From Gaeumannomyces sp. JS-464 (lineage: Eukaryota; Ascomycota; Sordariomycetes; Magnaporthales; Magnaporthaceae): a stretch of DNA of 64,000 nucleotides. Positions within the stretch are counted from its first letter, which is position 1. Each line of letters begins with the position of its first letter. The stretch spans positions 6,696,001 through 6,760,000 of the forward strand of contig NGZR01000003.1 in NCBI GenBank assembly GCA_002197995.1. Reading direction: 5' to 3'. A program made the translations under genes and the position numbers. The notes under the pieces were generated by a model. The model made no database searches and was not told the origin of the DNA. It saw only the letters and a program-made list of their open reading frames with translations. Positions 45,360-58,268 of the stretch are shown piece after piece.

Positions 45360-46347
45360 AAACGCGAAGTCGCTGCCTGCCCCTCCGAGTTTAGCGCCCA
45401 TCCCAATCGGGTATGGCGCCTTTCCCAGACAGTGCGCCGTGCTCTCGACGTCTCGGGCCCCGACATAAATAGAGCTCCAGTCCCCCAAAGTCCCCTCGTT
45501 GTACTTTTAACTTCACATCCTCATTTCTCCCGCCCACTTTTCGCCAGGCCACAACACTGTCGCGCTTTGGCCACGATCCTGGTCTTTGTCCATTTGGGCC
45601 TGGACGCCGCCCTCCTTTGTCCCTCCTTCTTCTAGGCTCTAGCTTTGAATCACGTCGTGTCCCGCGACTACTGCGCCCTCCTCCCCCCTTTTTTCATTGT
45701 CCAGCTACCAACTTTCCCACTCGCCTTAGTCTCGAACGCAACTTTACTTACTGGACACTTCCGACTCCCGTTAACGCTGAGCGATTAAAAACCTGCCCTT
45801 TTTTCGTGTTAAACGTGCGATCCCATCCGCCCGGCCCGCCCCCGCCATCCTTTTACCTCTTCCCTTCGTCCGCGAGGCCTCCCAGCCCTCGGTATCTCCG
45901 AAGGATCCTCGGAGCAATTCGCAAGCCGACCCACCCCGACCAGTTATAAAAATGCCGCAGGCGTTGCCGACAATGCAAAGATTTTAGGAGGCCTTTCTTT
46001 CCCCCTGTGTTTTGTTTCGGGGAGGCCTTTTTCCACGGCTTTGCGGCCTGTTCGTCGTAATCGGACCGATTAGCACAGCTGCGACGAAATATGCAGGAGG
46101 GCAGGTTATGCGGGAGGTAAAGGCAAAACCTGGTTTCGACGGCTCCCACGCTTGAAATTCACGAGCAGTAAGTTAATCTTCCGCAAACGGGGTAATAAAA
46201 ACCCCGGCAACGAAGTTAGCAAAAAAAGCAGGGGATCCGAAGGCGATGCCGCATATTGCCTTCGGCGACTCGCAAATCACGCCGGAAAAGGCTGATTAGC
46301 ATTTAACGACGGGTCCGCACCCTTAGCGCAATTTAAGCGATGGTAAG
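45360..46347. other. GC-rich island inside the repeat block
   Basis: About 750-1000 bases of ordinary GC content with pyrimidine-rich, promoter-like sequence (ACATAAATAG near 45465, CT-rich leader after it) and no stop-dense, TA-rich character. Open frames on both strands (45617-45949 plus; 45853-46149 minus) match nothing that I recognise. It ends at the Copia LTR at 46348. It could be single-copy DNA, or the 5' part of a gene cut off by the Copia insertion. Confidence 0.55.
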
Positions 46348-46517
46348 TGATGGAGGTGCGCGACAACAGGCACCCGAAGTGATTGGTGATTGTTCCTTAG
46401 CTACTTTACTGGATCGCGGGCTAGGGCGCGCGCAAGCCAAAATACCAGGGCCAGTGCATAGGCCTAAAGCTATGGGGCACCAGTTGCCACCCACGTGATT
46501 TTAGGCCACCTTTAACA
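46348..46517 (-). repeat. Copia 3' LTR (170 bp)
   Basis: On the minus strand it begins TGTTAAAGG and ends CCTCCATCA, and it is preceded by a G-rich polypurine tract (46518-46524). It is the most GC-rich of the three 170-bp LTR copies. Confidence 0.9.
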
Positions 46518-49500
46518 CCCCCCCGTAGGCCATGCAACGGCCCTAAAGGCATTACGAGCACGCATTTACGTAGTAACTTTCCAAGTCCGTGGTGTTTCCC
46601 TGGTTTTCCTGTAAGCCGTTTATTGCGGCATTTGCTGCATTTCCAGCTAAATAACAAACCTCGCCTATCCTTCCGCCGTTAAACCCTTCGTAAAACCGTC
46701 CGCCTTTATATTAGCCGTGCTAACTAGTTTAAGGGTAAAAAGTTAACGCTTTATAGCATCGATTACCCATTTGTAACGGAGGTCGATTATGCGGGTACGG
46801 GCTGATTCCAACGGGTTTAGCACCGTCGTTTAAGCGTTAACGCTGTTCGTATGCATTACGAAAGTTTTTCGCTAAGGGTATCTAATTTCTTTTAAAATGC
46901 TTTTAATTTAAAGCAAAGCCCGGCCCGTTAGCAAAAGGTTAACGAACTCCGCCTCCGTCGTTAACGTCGTTACAAAAGTTTGCTTTTTTAATTGCTAGTA
47001 AACAGGACCACCCGCTAGCATAACGATTACGCCGTTTGTAAATGCCCTCGTACGGAAGCAGTTAGCGAACGAGGCATTTCCGTAAGCTTTTAAACCCATC
47101 GCTTCGGCGTTATAAATAGGCCCATTAAAAGTAAGCGCGAGCCTTTTAATGCTAATAATGTAGCGTTAAAAGTGCTTTAGCAATACCAAATGCTCGTTAC
47201 CGGGATTAGCGTTAACCTTTTGCAACCTCCTTACGGTATACGTGATATTAGGGCGAGTAATGCCAGCGAGGTAACTAATACTCGCTATTTCCAACTGGTA
47301 GCGCAAAACCTCCTCGTGCGGGAAAGGGTCCCAAGTAATCGGCATTATAAAGCTAAAAGGCCAAAGCGTTTTTACTGCTTTAAGGTCCTCCCGTTCGTAT
47401 TTGGTAATAATTTTGTTAATATAATCGCGTTAGTAAAGGCTTACAGTTTTCCGTTAGCGATCCCTTATAACTTGCATGCCGAAAAACGTTTTTGCGTTAC
47501 TTAAAGCGGTTATTTCGAACCGGTTACCCATTTTGTTAGCGATAGCTTTAATTTCCGTAACCGTACGAGCGGCAATTTGGAAATCGTTTACGTAAAGCAA
47601 TAGCATAGCGCCCGTTTCCTTTTTACGGTAAAAGTAAACGTTTTGGTAAATCGGCTTAAAGCTAAATGCTTTAAGCTCCGAAGTAATCGTTTAATACCAT
47701 TATAAAAGCGATTTGCGAAAGCCGTAAAGTGCTTTTTTTAAACGGTAATAATAGCCTTTTTGCTTAACCGGAATGCTTTAAAGTTGCTATACGTATATTA
47801 TAACGTTACTAAATACGATAGCGCTAAAATAAGCAGCCACGAAGTCGAACTAGCGGCATTTAAAGTCGTTAACGGCCATAAGCATAAAAAACACCCTCGT
47901 AAATGTTACATAAGCGATTGCCGCGTACGTTACAACTTTATCCTCGCCCGGAATATCGTCGTAATTGCCGCAAACGACCTAACGCGCTTTAATCTTTTTA
48001 AAAGCGCCGTTAAACGTTAGCTTAAGCACGTATACCCATTTGCCCGGCAATGCTTTAACGCCCGGGGGCAATTTTTTCCAATACCCACGTGCCTTTTTCA
48101 AATAGCGTGTTAATTTGCTTTTGCATTGCTAGCTTATAATATCGTTCGTATTTGGTTTCGTGCTTTACCGCGTTGTAATAATAGGCCGGAATATACGGTG
48201 TTCCCGGCACCGTGGCAACGCCGAAAAGCGCGAGGTTGGGGATTTTAAAGCCGCCGATTTTTTAGGGCAAAACGATATCGTTATCCGGGTACGTGATATT
48301 AATAAGTGCAAAACCCGTTTTTCGGGCAGTTTTTTCGGCAGTTTTAATATCCGTATTAAAGTTGTAAAAGCTTTCGTCGTTTCCGGCGCTTTTAAGGTTA
48401 CCCGGATCCTTTTCCGCCACTTTTTTAATATTTTTAAGCTCGAAGCGAGCCGTTGTAAATGCTTTCGCGGGCTCCCTTTTTTTGCAGGTTTTTGGTGTTA
48501 GGACTTTATAATGTTTAAGGGCCGTTAAGCGCTCCTTTAATCGCCGGTTACTTGGCGGGGGCGGCGGCCGCTTTTTGCAGGTTTTTTTTTTAGGCGCTAC
48601 GGGTACCGTAACCGCCTCGTTACCGAGCTCGGGAATTCCTTCGAGTGTTAGCATGCCCGGGCCGGCGGGCTTTTTAAGCTTTTTAAGCTTTGCAACGGCA
48701 GGCTTTTCGTCCTCCGCTTCGGTTTTCCCGGTTTTTCCGCAGGCGATAAATCGTTATTACTTGGGGCCGGCAATATCGCTAATTGCACCGGTGTTACCAT
48801 CGTTACTATCGGTGGAATTAGTAATTAAGCTAATATTGTAAACCTAAGTGCTTATTGTAAAGTAAAGGTTTTTAATAACGGCTTTATTAACCGCATTAGT
48901 GGTAATCGCCTTTTTAACAAAGTTATAAGGCGATTTCCGGCGCTTACTAGCGCTTTCGTTAATTCGTGCGTTACGGTAACGGAAAACTTTATTAGTACCA
49001 TCCGGTTTAATTAGCAGGATTTCGTTATAAAGGCTTTCCCAGCCCATAAACCGGCCCTTGTTATTTTAAGGGCCATTTTTAGCTTTAGCCTGTTTGCCGT
49101 TTTTAATTAACATTTAAGCGACCGCGCTTTAAATGCGGAAGGTACGGATTAGTGGTTGGTAATACTCCTTTAAACCGATTGCTTTTGCCCACGCCTTATG
49201 CGGGCTTTCCTTACCGTTAAAAGCTGTATTTAGGGTGTAATTTAGCACCTTTTTCGCTATTGCAAAGTATATACCCAGTACTTTTTATGCAAGCCGTTAG
49301 CGTTAATCCCGGTGCGAACCGCGTTAAATATATACGGTTAACACGTTTAACGATGCTGTTTATTTTGCATCGCGCCGGGCTAATTTCGCAAGCTTTGCTT
49401 TAAGTAATGCAATAAGCTTTTAATTTTTCCGGGTTAAATTCCGTACCACCGTTCGTGTGGATTGCTTGTATTTTAATGCTAATTGGAGTTTAATATAGCT

Positions 49501-51537
49501 AATTTAATTACAAACCTTTGTAAAAATCTCCGTGCTAGCTTTGCTAATTGCAAAAATCACCTAGCCAAAAGTAGTTACCTTATTAGTAATATAAACGGCG
49601 TAATTATATCCGCCGTATAAAATAAGCGAAATGGTTAATGTATTTATGTAAATACGGCCTAAAAGGCGGGTAGTGCGGTAAAAGTAACGATTGCTAATTT
49701 AGGTCGCTTTGCTTTTTAAACAGCCGTTACAAGTATGCTTTAATGCTCGAAGTAGCTAACTTTAATGCTTAAACGCGGTAAGCCGTTATTACCGCTCCTT
49801 ATTAATGTATTAGGCGCCGATGCATTATTACGTAAAGCACCGGGCGTTTTGTCGTGGTCGGTGCGTTAGCTTCCGTCGGTCGGTTTCCTCCGTTAAATGC
49901 GTTGCTTAAGGCTATAAAGCCCGGGGACGCGCTTACGGGCACGTTAACGTTAGCAATTAGTACGTTATTATTAATTTGGTAACTATTTAACCACTTATCG
50001 TCGGGCGTTACGAAGTAATCGGTTTAATCGTTTTTTAGGCTTGCTTTGCGCATTTTGCCAAAAAAAAGGTTAAAAAGGGATTTAGGCGTAAAAATTACTT
50101 ATAAGGTAATTGTAATAACGCCCGCTTTATTACGCTAATGCATTTCGACGGTGCCCTTTTTAACGGAAACTTAGGCGCCGCCGTTAACCGTGGTAGCGTT
50201 ATAAGGGACCTCGCGCTTTTTTAACGAGGTAAACCACTTGCGATCGTTAAAGTGGTGTTTAAACGAGCCGGAATCGATTATTACGGCGTTACGGCACTGT
50301 TAACATTGCTTAAAGCGGTATTAGCCATGTTATATTAGCTGGCACTGCCCCGATTAACCGGCACACTACCAGTATGGTCGGCAGCCCTCGGGTTGGCTGT
50401 AGCCTCGTTGCTGCCTTATTACCTCGCTGGAAGCGCCGCTTCCGGATATTTAGCCTTTTAAACCTCCTCGAACTTAAGGTGCAAAAGCTAGCAGTTGTCG
50501 TTACCGCTTTTGTAATGTTTACCGCACTTATCGTAGTGGGGAGCACGCGAAACGATAGTGCAACCCTTTTTATTACAAAGCCTCGGCTTTTAAAATCCCT
50601 CCGGCTTTTTGTTAGTGTTAGCCATAGCCTTTAACTCCGAGGCCTTTATAACCGCCGTGTTTTTAAGCATTTCGAAATAAAGTTAGCGGGAGTGCGGCGC
50701 TCGCCTTTACAATTCCCCAAAGCTATAGCTACCGCAAAAGGGTAAGTGGCGCTAAGCCCGTTAACAAGGCTCCTTATAAACATCCGATCCGGAATGTTAA
50801 TATTGGCTTAATTTAAAGCTTGTTTTACTTGTAACCAGCGGTTCGTATACTTTTTAACGTTACCGTTAAACTTTTCCACCGAAATTGTATAGTGTTCGTT
50901 AATTAAGGCGTCGAAACGGCCGTTAGCGGTAATTTTAATGGTGTTAATTACCTTATCCTAAAAAGCTTTTAGGTTTTAATTTTTATCGTTTTTAAGGCGG
51001 TCCCAACCGGCCTTTTCCAGGTTCGTTTACTTTTTCGATATTATTGCGGATGCAATACCATGTTAATATCCTCCTAAAGCCCATAACTATATAGCTTCGT
51101 AGTTTTCCGCTCTAGCCGGTTTAGCCGGAAGGTTAGCAAATATGAAAAAGATATTGCGAAGCGGTTAAATGCACCCGAATAGTGCGCTTTTATATTTCCA
51201 AGTTAAAAGGCCCTAGCAGGTCCGGGACTTTTACTGCGATTTCGCGGTATTCCGCCATTTTAGCGACTTTGTTAGCACTTTTAACGCGTACAAAAGCGTT
51301 AAATTGCAAGGGAAATGGTGCTTTTAGGCGCTGAAAGGGTTATCGTTATTGCTTTGTTATGGTTGCTAATCGGCGCCGAACGCGGCTTTATTAATTGTCG
51401 TTTAACGGTTTTTTAACTGCTGCGCCTCGCCCGTAATTCACGGCGGGAGAACGCAAGCAACGGGAAACAACTCGTGCACCGTTAATCTCTTTAATTAGGT
51501 AAAAATATCGTTAACGGTGGCGCGAAGGCTTATAACC

Positions 51538-51707
51538 TAATGGAAGTGCGCGATAACAGGCACCCGAAGTAATTGGTAATTGTTTTTTGGCTACTTTACT
51601 GGATCGCGGGCTAAGGCGCGCGCAGGCCAAAATACTAGGGCCAGTGCATAGGCCTAAAGCTGTGGGGTACCAATTGCCACCCACGTGATTTTAGGCCACT
51701 TTTAACA
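51538..51707 (-). repeat. Copia 5' LTR (170 bp)
   Basis: On the minus strand it begins TGTTAAAAGTGGCC and ends CTTCCATTA. It differs from the left copy mostly by transitions. The base after it starts GGTTATAAGCC, the likely primer-binding region. Confidence 0.9.
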
Positions 51708-52221
51708 ACATATAAAAACTCGGTAACGCAACTTAGCTTGCTCGAAAGTGCGCTTTACGTTCCGCCCCCGGTTTAACGGTTAAAACATTTCGTTATAAAA
51801 GGATATAAGCACTTTATAAAGTTAAAATTTAAATACAAACTGGCGGTTATTAAACTTTTGCTTAAAAATGGCGGCGATTCGGGACGAAAATCCAACTTTA
51901 TACGCTTATATAACACTAGGAACATACCACTTATAACTTTAATAAGTTGTATTCTTTTATTACATAACTTTACTAAAAATAAGTCGTTTTAAAATAAAGT
52001 GGCGCAGTTGTTTAATTAGCAGCTATTTAATTAACAGCCGTTTAATTAGCTGCGAAAAAACGCTAAAAAAAACTCGCACGGCTTTAAGCTAAAATAAAGT
52101 TTTTTTTCCGGCGATAGGTTTAAAAATACTCGAGCAACGGGCAGCTAGCTATATTACTTTAATTATTATTTTTGTTTTTTTTTATGCGAAAACATATTCC
52201 GATAACTTTTTTGTAATTTAC
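51708..52221. other. AT-rich spacer between Copia and Gypsy elements
   Basis: No gene. It contains three short tandem units with the core GTTTAATTAGCAGC / ATTTAATTAACAGC / GTTTAATTAGCTGC at 52007-52056. Confidence 0.45.
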
Positions 52222-52226
52222 GTCGG

Positions 52227-52633
52227 TGTTACAACTAGCATGCAGGCTTTAAAATAACAAAACGGGAAAAGGCTTTAAATAATTCCCCCGCTTTATAGCA
52301 AAACACGTAAAATTACGTAGTTTAAACGGGATTTGTAAATTTGTAATAAAGCAACAAATCCAAGCAAAATTTGTAAATTTATAATAAAACCACAAATTTA
52401 AAAAACTATTAAGAAAAATAATATGTATATAAAAAATGGATTTTTTACTATTTTTAATAGCTTTAATTAAAACCCCGGTATTAATTAACTTAAGTTAGCT
52501 CCTAAGTACTTTTTAAGGTAAACAATTAAATTATCCTTTTAAAATTACGTATTTCCCCGTTTACTAGTATTAACGGTACTGTTTTTTTAAAAAAAAAATG
52601 CTTTACTTTAAAAGCAAACCTTTAATTGTAACA
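52227..52633 (+). repeat. 5' LTR of the large Gypsy element (407 bp)
   Basis: TGTTACAACTAGCATGC at the start, TTGTAACA at the end. It contains two units of a tandem repeat of about 38 bases with the core GATTTGTAAATTTGTAATAAAGC. Confidence 0.9.
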
Positions 52634-53220
52634 TTTTAACTAATTTTATTAAGCACCTCGTTAAAAAGAGGATAATATAGCTATAATAAGCAGTAGTAAA
52701 AAGCCCGAAAAGGAAAAAGCTACGGTTTTTATTTTTAACGGTGTTAAATACGATTTTAACCAAAACCGCTAATACGGTTAGCCTTTTTAAATTTATAACG
52801 GACGAAAATCGCTAAAGTTAAGCCGAGGTAAAATAACTTACTGCAAAATTGGTATTTTTTAAAGCATTTATCGCAATTAAAACGTATAAGTTTTCGTTTT
52901 CGAACTTTTACGAAAAGGAAAACGGCAAACTTAAAACGTTTTTTACCGAATGCAAAAGCTATTTTAAGTTTTACGAATAGCAATTCGTAAGCGAAAAACA
53001 AAAAATCGCTTACGCTATTACCAAACTGGACGGCAAAATGAAAAAATAGTTTTAACCGACTTAAAGCGATTATTTTAAAAAGTATAAAAATAGCTAAAAA
53101 GCTATTAAAATTATTTTCGCCAGCTTTAAAACTTTCGAAAAGAAAGTTAAAAAAACGTTCGAAATAATCGACGAAACCCGAATCGCTGAAAGAAATTTGC
53201 TAACTTTTAAATAGCAAAAG

Positions 53221-53778
53221 TGTTAAAAGGTACTAATTGCAATTAGAAATTTGCACTGTTATAAAAACCTAAACGCACGCGTTTAGTTAAATTAAACTTT
53301 GCAAATGCATTATAATATAATGCTTATGCAAAGCCCTAAGCTTATTAGGAATTAAGCTTTTTTATTTGTATAAATGAAAAACAGTTAACTTTGTTTTCTT
53401 ATATACCCACCGACGTTAATCCCGCGGGTTTTCCCTTTTAAAAGCTTGCGGTACCGCGCGCGATTTTTTAAAAAAATTTACTATAGGGAATTTTAAAAAA
53501 TCGACCTACGGTTATTAAACCCATTTCGGCGTTCGGCTTTTAAAGTTAACTTTAACGTTTAAATCGAATCGCTTACAAAGTGGCTAACTCGTAAGCCTTA
53601 TAACAAGTGGCTTTTACAATAAAAAAAAGGAAGTGCAAAGTAGGTTAAATGTATGCAAATGCTGCATTCCACTTAAGCTATATATATAAAACTAGCCTAA
53701 CTTTAAAAGTAAAAGCTATAAGGTAGTTATACTATTACAAAGTAGCTATCCCATTACATATTGTGTTTATTTTTAACA
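53221..53778. repeat. Solo LTR (558 bp) inside the Gypsy gag
   Basis: It begins TGTTAAAAGG, ends TTTTTAACA, and is flanked by AAAAG (53216-53220) and AAAGG (53779-53783), a duplication with one G-to-A change. Removing it restores gag text across the site (AERNLLTFK*QK joined to a GYSKYVTGFQRI-like continuation). The parent element is not otherwise seen in the window. Confidence 0.7.
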
Positions 53779-56409
53779 AAAGGGCTATAGCTAAATACGT
53801 AACTGGCTTTTAACGAATTAATACCAAATTTAATTAAAACGACGCCACGTTAATATTGCATTTTTACAACGAATTGCGCGAAAATATAAAAAATAAATCG
53901 CGAAGCAAAATCGCCCGGAATTTTTTACGAATTACGTTCGAAACGCGGTTCGCATTAATAACAAATTATATAAACAATAAAAAAAAAAGGATATGGTTTT
54001 AAAAATGTAATATAAAATAATAAAGCTAACTAAAAAAAGGTTAAATAGCAACCTATTACGGTTTGCGAAACGCATTTAAGCTTTATAAACTTTAATGCGA
54101 AAGCCGTTTACTAATAATAAAAGTAGTAAAAAAAACTAAAGTAAAACCCGAAAAATGGGAAATGTATTAAATACGGCTAAACCGGCTATATTAAAGCAAA
54201 TTGCTTTTAGCGAAATAATAATCGCTAAATGGCGAACTTTTAACGAACGTAAAAAAGCTTAATATAAAAAAAGCTATATTTTAAAATAACGTTTAACTAA
54301 ACGTATTATTACGATAAGCTATATGTTATATTTTAATTTAATAAAAAGGTTATTAAATAATATTTTCGAAAACCCTAAAACATTGCTATATTTAAAACTA
54401 TTAAGGTTAAATTCGATAGCGAAGGAAAATAGCGAATTATTTCCAGCTTTAAAAATTCGAAGGGAAAAAACGACGCCGCTTTTTATTAAACTTAAAAAAA
54501 GTAACCTTAATAAGCGATTTAAAAGGAAAAAAAGCCCGAAAAAAGCTTTTAAACTAAACACTTTTTTTTAAAAGTTAAAAAATTTCAATACCGACGCGGA
54601 AATAAACTAAAATGGTTAAAACTTTTAAACGACCGAGTTTTGGGAACGAAAAAAAGGTTTAAATAACGCGGTTTTTTATTTATAATCCGCGAAAACTGGA
54701 AAAACTAACGCGTTTTTACGCCGTTTAACGTATTTAAATGTTTTTAAAACCTTAAAATTTTAAAATACCTAAATAGCCCGTTATATTACGCCATTTTAAC
54801 AAACGAAAACGACGGTTAACCTTTATCGTGGTTTAACGACTAGCAAGAAATTAAATATGCTAATTATAAATTTAATAACGCAAACGAGCCAAAATAAATT
54901 GCATTATACTTTAAAAATTACCCTAGTATCGATTTGGAACATTTTAAACATTTGCATTTGTTTTAAGCAAAATGCATTTATAAAAAGTGCAAATTCCATT
55001 TACTATTAAAACTTAAGTACTATTTTTTCTTATAAAAGTTAAAAAATAAACCTAAAGTTAAACCCCGTTTAGTATTTCAATTGCTACGGTAAAAATTAGC
55101 TTAAATCGGCAAGTTTACCGTAGCTTTTAAACTTAATAAACGGTACTTAATACTATGCGTTATTAAAATGCTCGATTAAAAGAAATGCGAAATTACGAAA
55201 TGCAAAAAATACGTGGTATAAAAAGCGGGAGTTTAGCATTAAAAAATTATACGAGCGTACGTGCCGTTTAACCCGGATAAAAAAACGAACGTACGGTATT
55301 CGTTCTATTTACTAAAAAGTTAAAAAAAACTATTTAAACGAAAAGCGCGGAATGGAAAAAAAGAAAAACCGATAAAAACCTTTGCAATAGCAAAATCGAA
55401 TTAACTATACGACCTATTAATATTTCGGATAAAATATTAAAAGAAAAAGGTTAAAATAATAATCGATTGCAAAGTATAAAGCGATTACGTATCGCTATAA
55501 ACGGTTAAACGGTATAAAATTCCTATAAAACGGAAATATTAACCGTATTAATTAAAAACGGTTGAAAAAATACCCGTTATTTATAATAAAAAATAAATCG
55601 ATTAAAAAAAATAATTAATAACATTACGCACCCAAAATAAGGAAAACGTTATTATTATATTAAATAAATTAAATATAAAAAAAGGAAACGTTATTTTCGA
55701 AATCTTTTAACTTAAAAAAAATAACTTACAAATAAATTAAACTACTAATTAAATTTAATAAAAAAAGCTATAAATAATTAAAACGGATTGCTAATTACGA
55801 ACTTTAAACCGTAAGCATAAGAAATAACGAAAAAGGGTTATAACGGTAACAAAATTTAACAATCCACTTTTGCATTTAATATCGACGAATATATAACTAT
55901 TTAAAATAAAAAGCGATTAAAACGATTTAATTAATATTAAAAAACGGCTCGCGAATATTTTGAAAAAATATTATAAATACGAAAAATTGTTTTAAAAAAA
56001 ACCTAAAAACGGTGCTTTTTAAATATAAACCGTTCGATTTTAAAATTAAACTTAAACCAAATACGTAATTTAAATACCAAAAGTTGTATTAGTTTAGCTT
56101 TCGGTAGTAAAAAGTGCTAAAAAAATAATTAAAGGAAAATTTACGAAAAGGATATATTAAACTTTTCGATTTTTTAATAGGATACGGGATTTTATAGGAA
56201 AAAAAATAGGATAAAGCGAATATGTATTAATTACCGCCTATTAAACGAAACTACGATTAAAAATCGGTATTTTTTACTTTTTATTAACGAATTACGAAAT
56301 AAGCTCGATAAAGCTTAATATTTTACGGTTTTGGATTTACGGAAAGTTTATAACTTAATACGAATTAAAAAAGGTTAAAAATAATTTACAGCTTTTAAAA
56401 TAAAGCTTA

Positions 56410-58268
56410 ACGTAATTTACAAATAAATGGAATATATAAACGAGTAAAACACTTACATTTAACCTTCGGCTAATTAATGCGTATATTAACCTAATAACGC
56501 TAGGAATCCATTTAAACTATTCGGAATTATATATATCGAACGTTTTTACTTCCTTTTGGTAAATGCGCGCATTGTGTCCGGTTTTACCGCAAGTGTTATA
56601 TCGCTAACGAGTCGTTATTACCCTCCTTTTTTAACCTTTATAATCGCGCATTTTTTGCTATAACTGCTTATTTAGCTCCTTTTAGTTTAAAATATCTCGT
56701 ATTTTTTCGACAATATGTAACCCTTTTTATTAAACACGTGTTTTTTTAGCCTTTTAACGTTTGCTTAACGCTTTGTTCGCTTTTCGTAATTTGGAGCACT
56801 TTTCTTTTAAAAGGTTAACCCGATGTATAATTGTTTTAGCTTTTTTCGTTAATTGGTTTATAACCGATAGCATAAGTAACGAAAAACTACTCCGGTAATT
56901 GGAAATCCGAGTTTTAATATGTTCGAATTGCGAAATTGCGTTTTTAACTATTTAAACCGTTTTAAAGGTTTAAAGTTTAACGTTATTTAAAAGCTTTTTC
57001 GGAAAAGTTAAAATTCGTAATTTTACATTTAGCTTTTTTAAAACCAAATCCGGATTAAAAAAAGCAAAGCTAGCTTTTCGGAAACCTTTTTAAATATTGT
57101 TTTTAATTATAAAATTAAAAAATGCCGTTTTAAACGTTAAAAGGAATTCGATTTTAATTACGTGGTTAACGTATAACTTTATTAGGTTTTTAATTTATTA
57201 ACCGTACGCTTTTTTTAACGGGCCGAAACATTTAACGTTAAACGGTTAAAAAAAGTAAAACGAATGCGGAGGTATGTAAAACGTAATAATGTTATATTTT
57301 TAACAATAAAGCTTAAAATTCGTCGAATAGTGGCTTTTGTAGCCGTTTAGCATTAATAAACGATAAAACTTTTTTTTACGGCTTATAATATGTTTATTAA
57401 AATGTTAAATTCATTTTAAATCGAACTTATTCGTAGTTTACCCGTTAACATTCGTTAAAATAACTTAATCGCGTAAAAAGTCGGTTTTCGAATACTAATT
57501 GGTTAAATGGTATTACCTTTTAACGATAATAAAAAAAAATCGTTTAATTATAACAGTTAACCTTTTAAATAATTATAACTTATTTTTGGTTATTAAGTTA
57601 AACCAGCTTTGTTTTACTACGGCTTTCTAATATTGTAATAATTATAACGGCGGCGATTATACTTATAAAAAAGCCGGTTTCGTCGAAATTGTAAATATCG
57701 TTATTTAAAATGCTATATTTAACTATACTATTCCGTATAAGGTTAAACTACGTAAAAACGAGCTTAGGATTTTCGCATTTAGCTTTTAGCAATTGTATTT
57801 TCGAATTTAACGCGTGCCGAGCTTTGCGCGGCGTTTAACGAAGTTCGCGACCTAGTTTTTACCGACGGCGCCCGCGTTGCGTTCGGTAAGCAATCGGTTA
57901 GCCATATTTTTAACATTAAAAAGCCGGCGAAAAAATGCTCGCGAATTTAGTTTAAATATGTACTTAATAAGCGCTTTTTTTCGGATTTCGTTAATTTCCG
58001 TAATTTAAACATGTTGGTCGCATCGAGCAAATTAGCCGTGTTTTTAACGCGATAAAATAGCAAAAACGACGGAGTAAATTTTAGCAACGGCTCGAAGATT
58101 TAGTTTTAAGTTAAATTGTAAAGCTTAAAAAGCGAAGATTAATTTAGCTTTTTTATTTTATTTTGTTATATTTGTTAATAAAAAAGTTGGTAGTAAAAGG
58201 AAACGCGTCGTGTTATCGCGGTTACGTATTTTACTCGCTTATATATTCCACTTACTTGTAAACCACGT
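56410..58268 (-). mobile_element. pogo/Fot1-type DNA transposon, copy F
   Basis: 1859 bp between TA duplications (56408-56409 and 58269-58270), inserted in the reverse transcriptase of the large Gypsy element. The termini start ACGTAATTTACAAATAAATG (left) and, reading in from the right, ACGTGGTTTACAAGTAAGTG. The transposase is on the minus strand, full of stops. Confidence 0.9.

Larger units (their letters stand above)
46348..51707 (-). mobile_element. Ty1/Copia retrotransposon, complete structure, coding broken
   Basis: 5360 bp with 170-bp LTRs at both ends, read on the minus strand. From right to left come a gag region, a protease with an intact NAVIIDSGSFKHHFNDRKWF box (about 50.28 kb), a gag-pre-integrase HRRL box (about 49.82 kb), and an integrase. 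The integrase C-terminal part reads NNKGRFMGWESLYNEILLIK near 49.0 kb. Next is the reverse transcriptase with GAMLLLYVNDFQIA (about 47.59 kb; YVDD expected, so one catalytic Asp reads as Asn), and then RNase H (RTRIIDLRYKWVIDAIK, about 46.77 kb). A G7 polypurine tract abuts the 3' LTR. Several frames are partly open, so it is less damaged than its neighbours. Flanking duplications are not evident. Confidence 0.88.
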
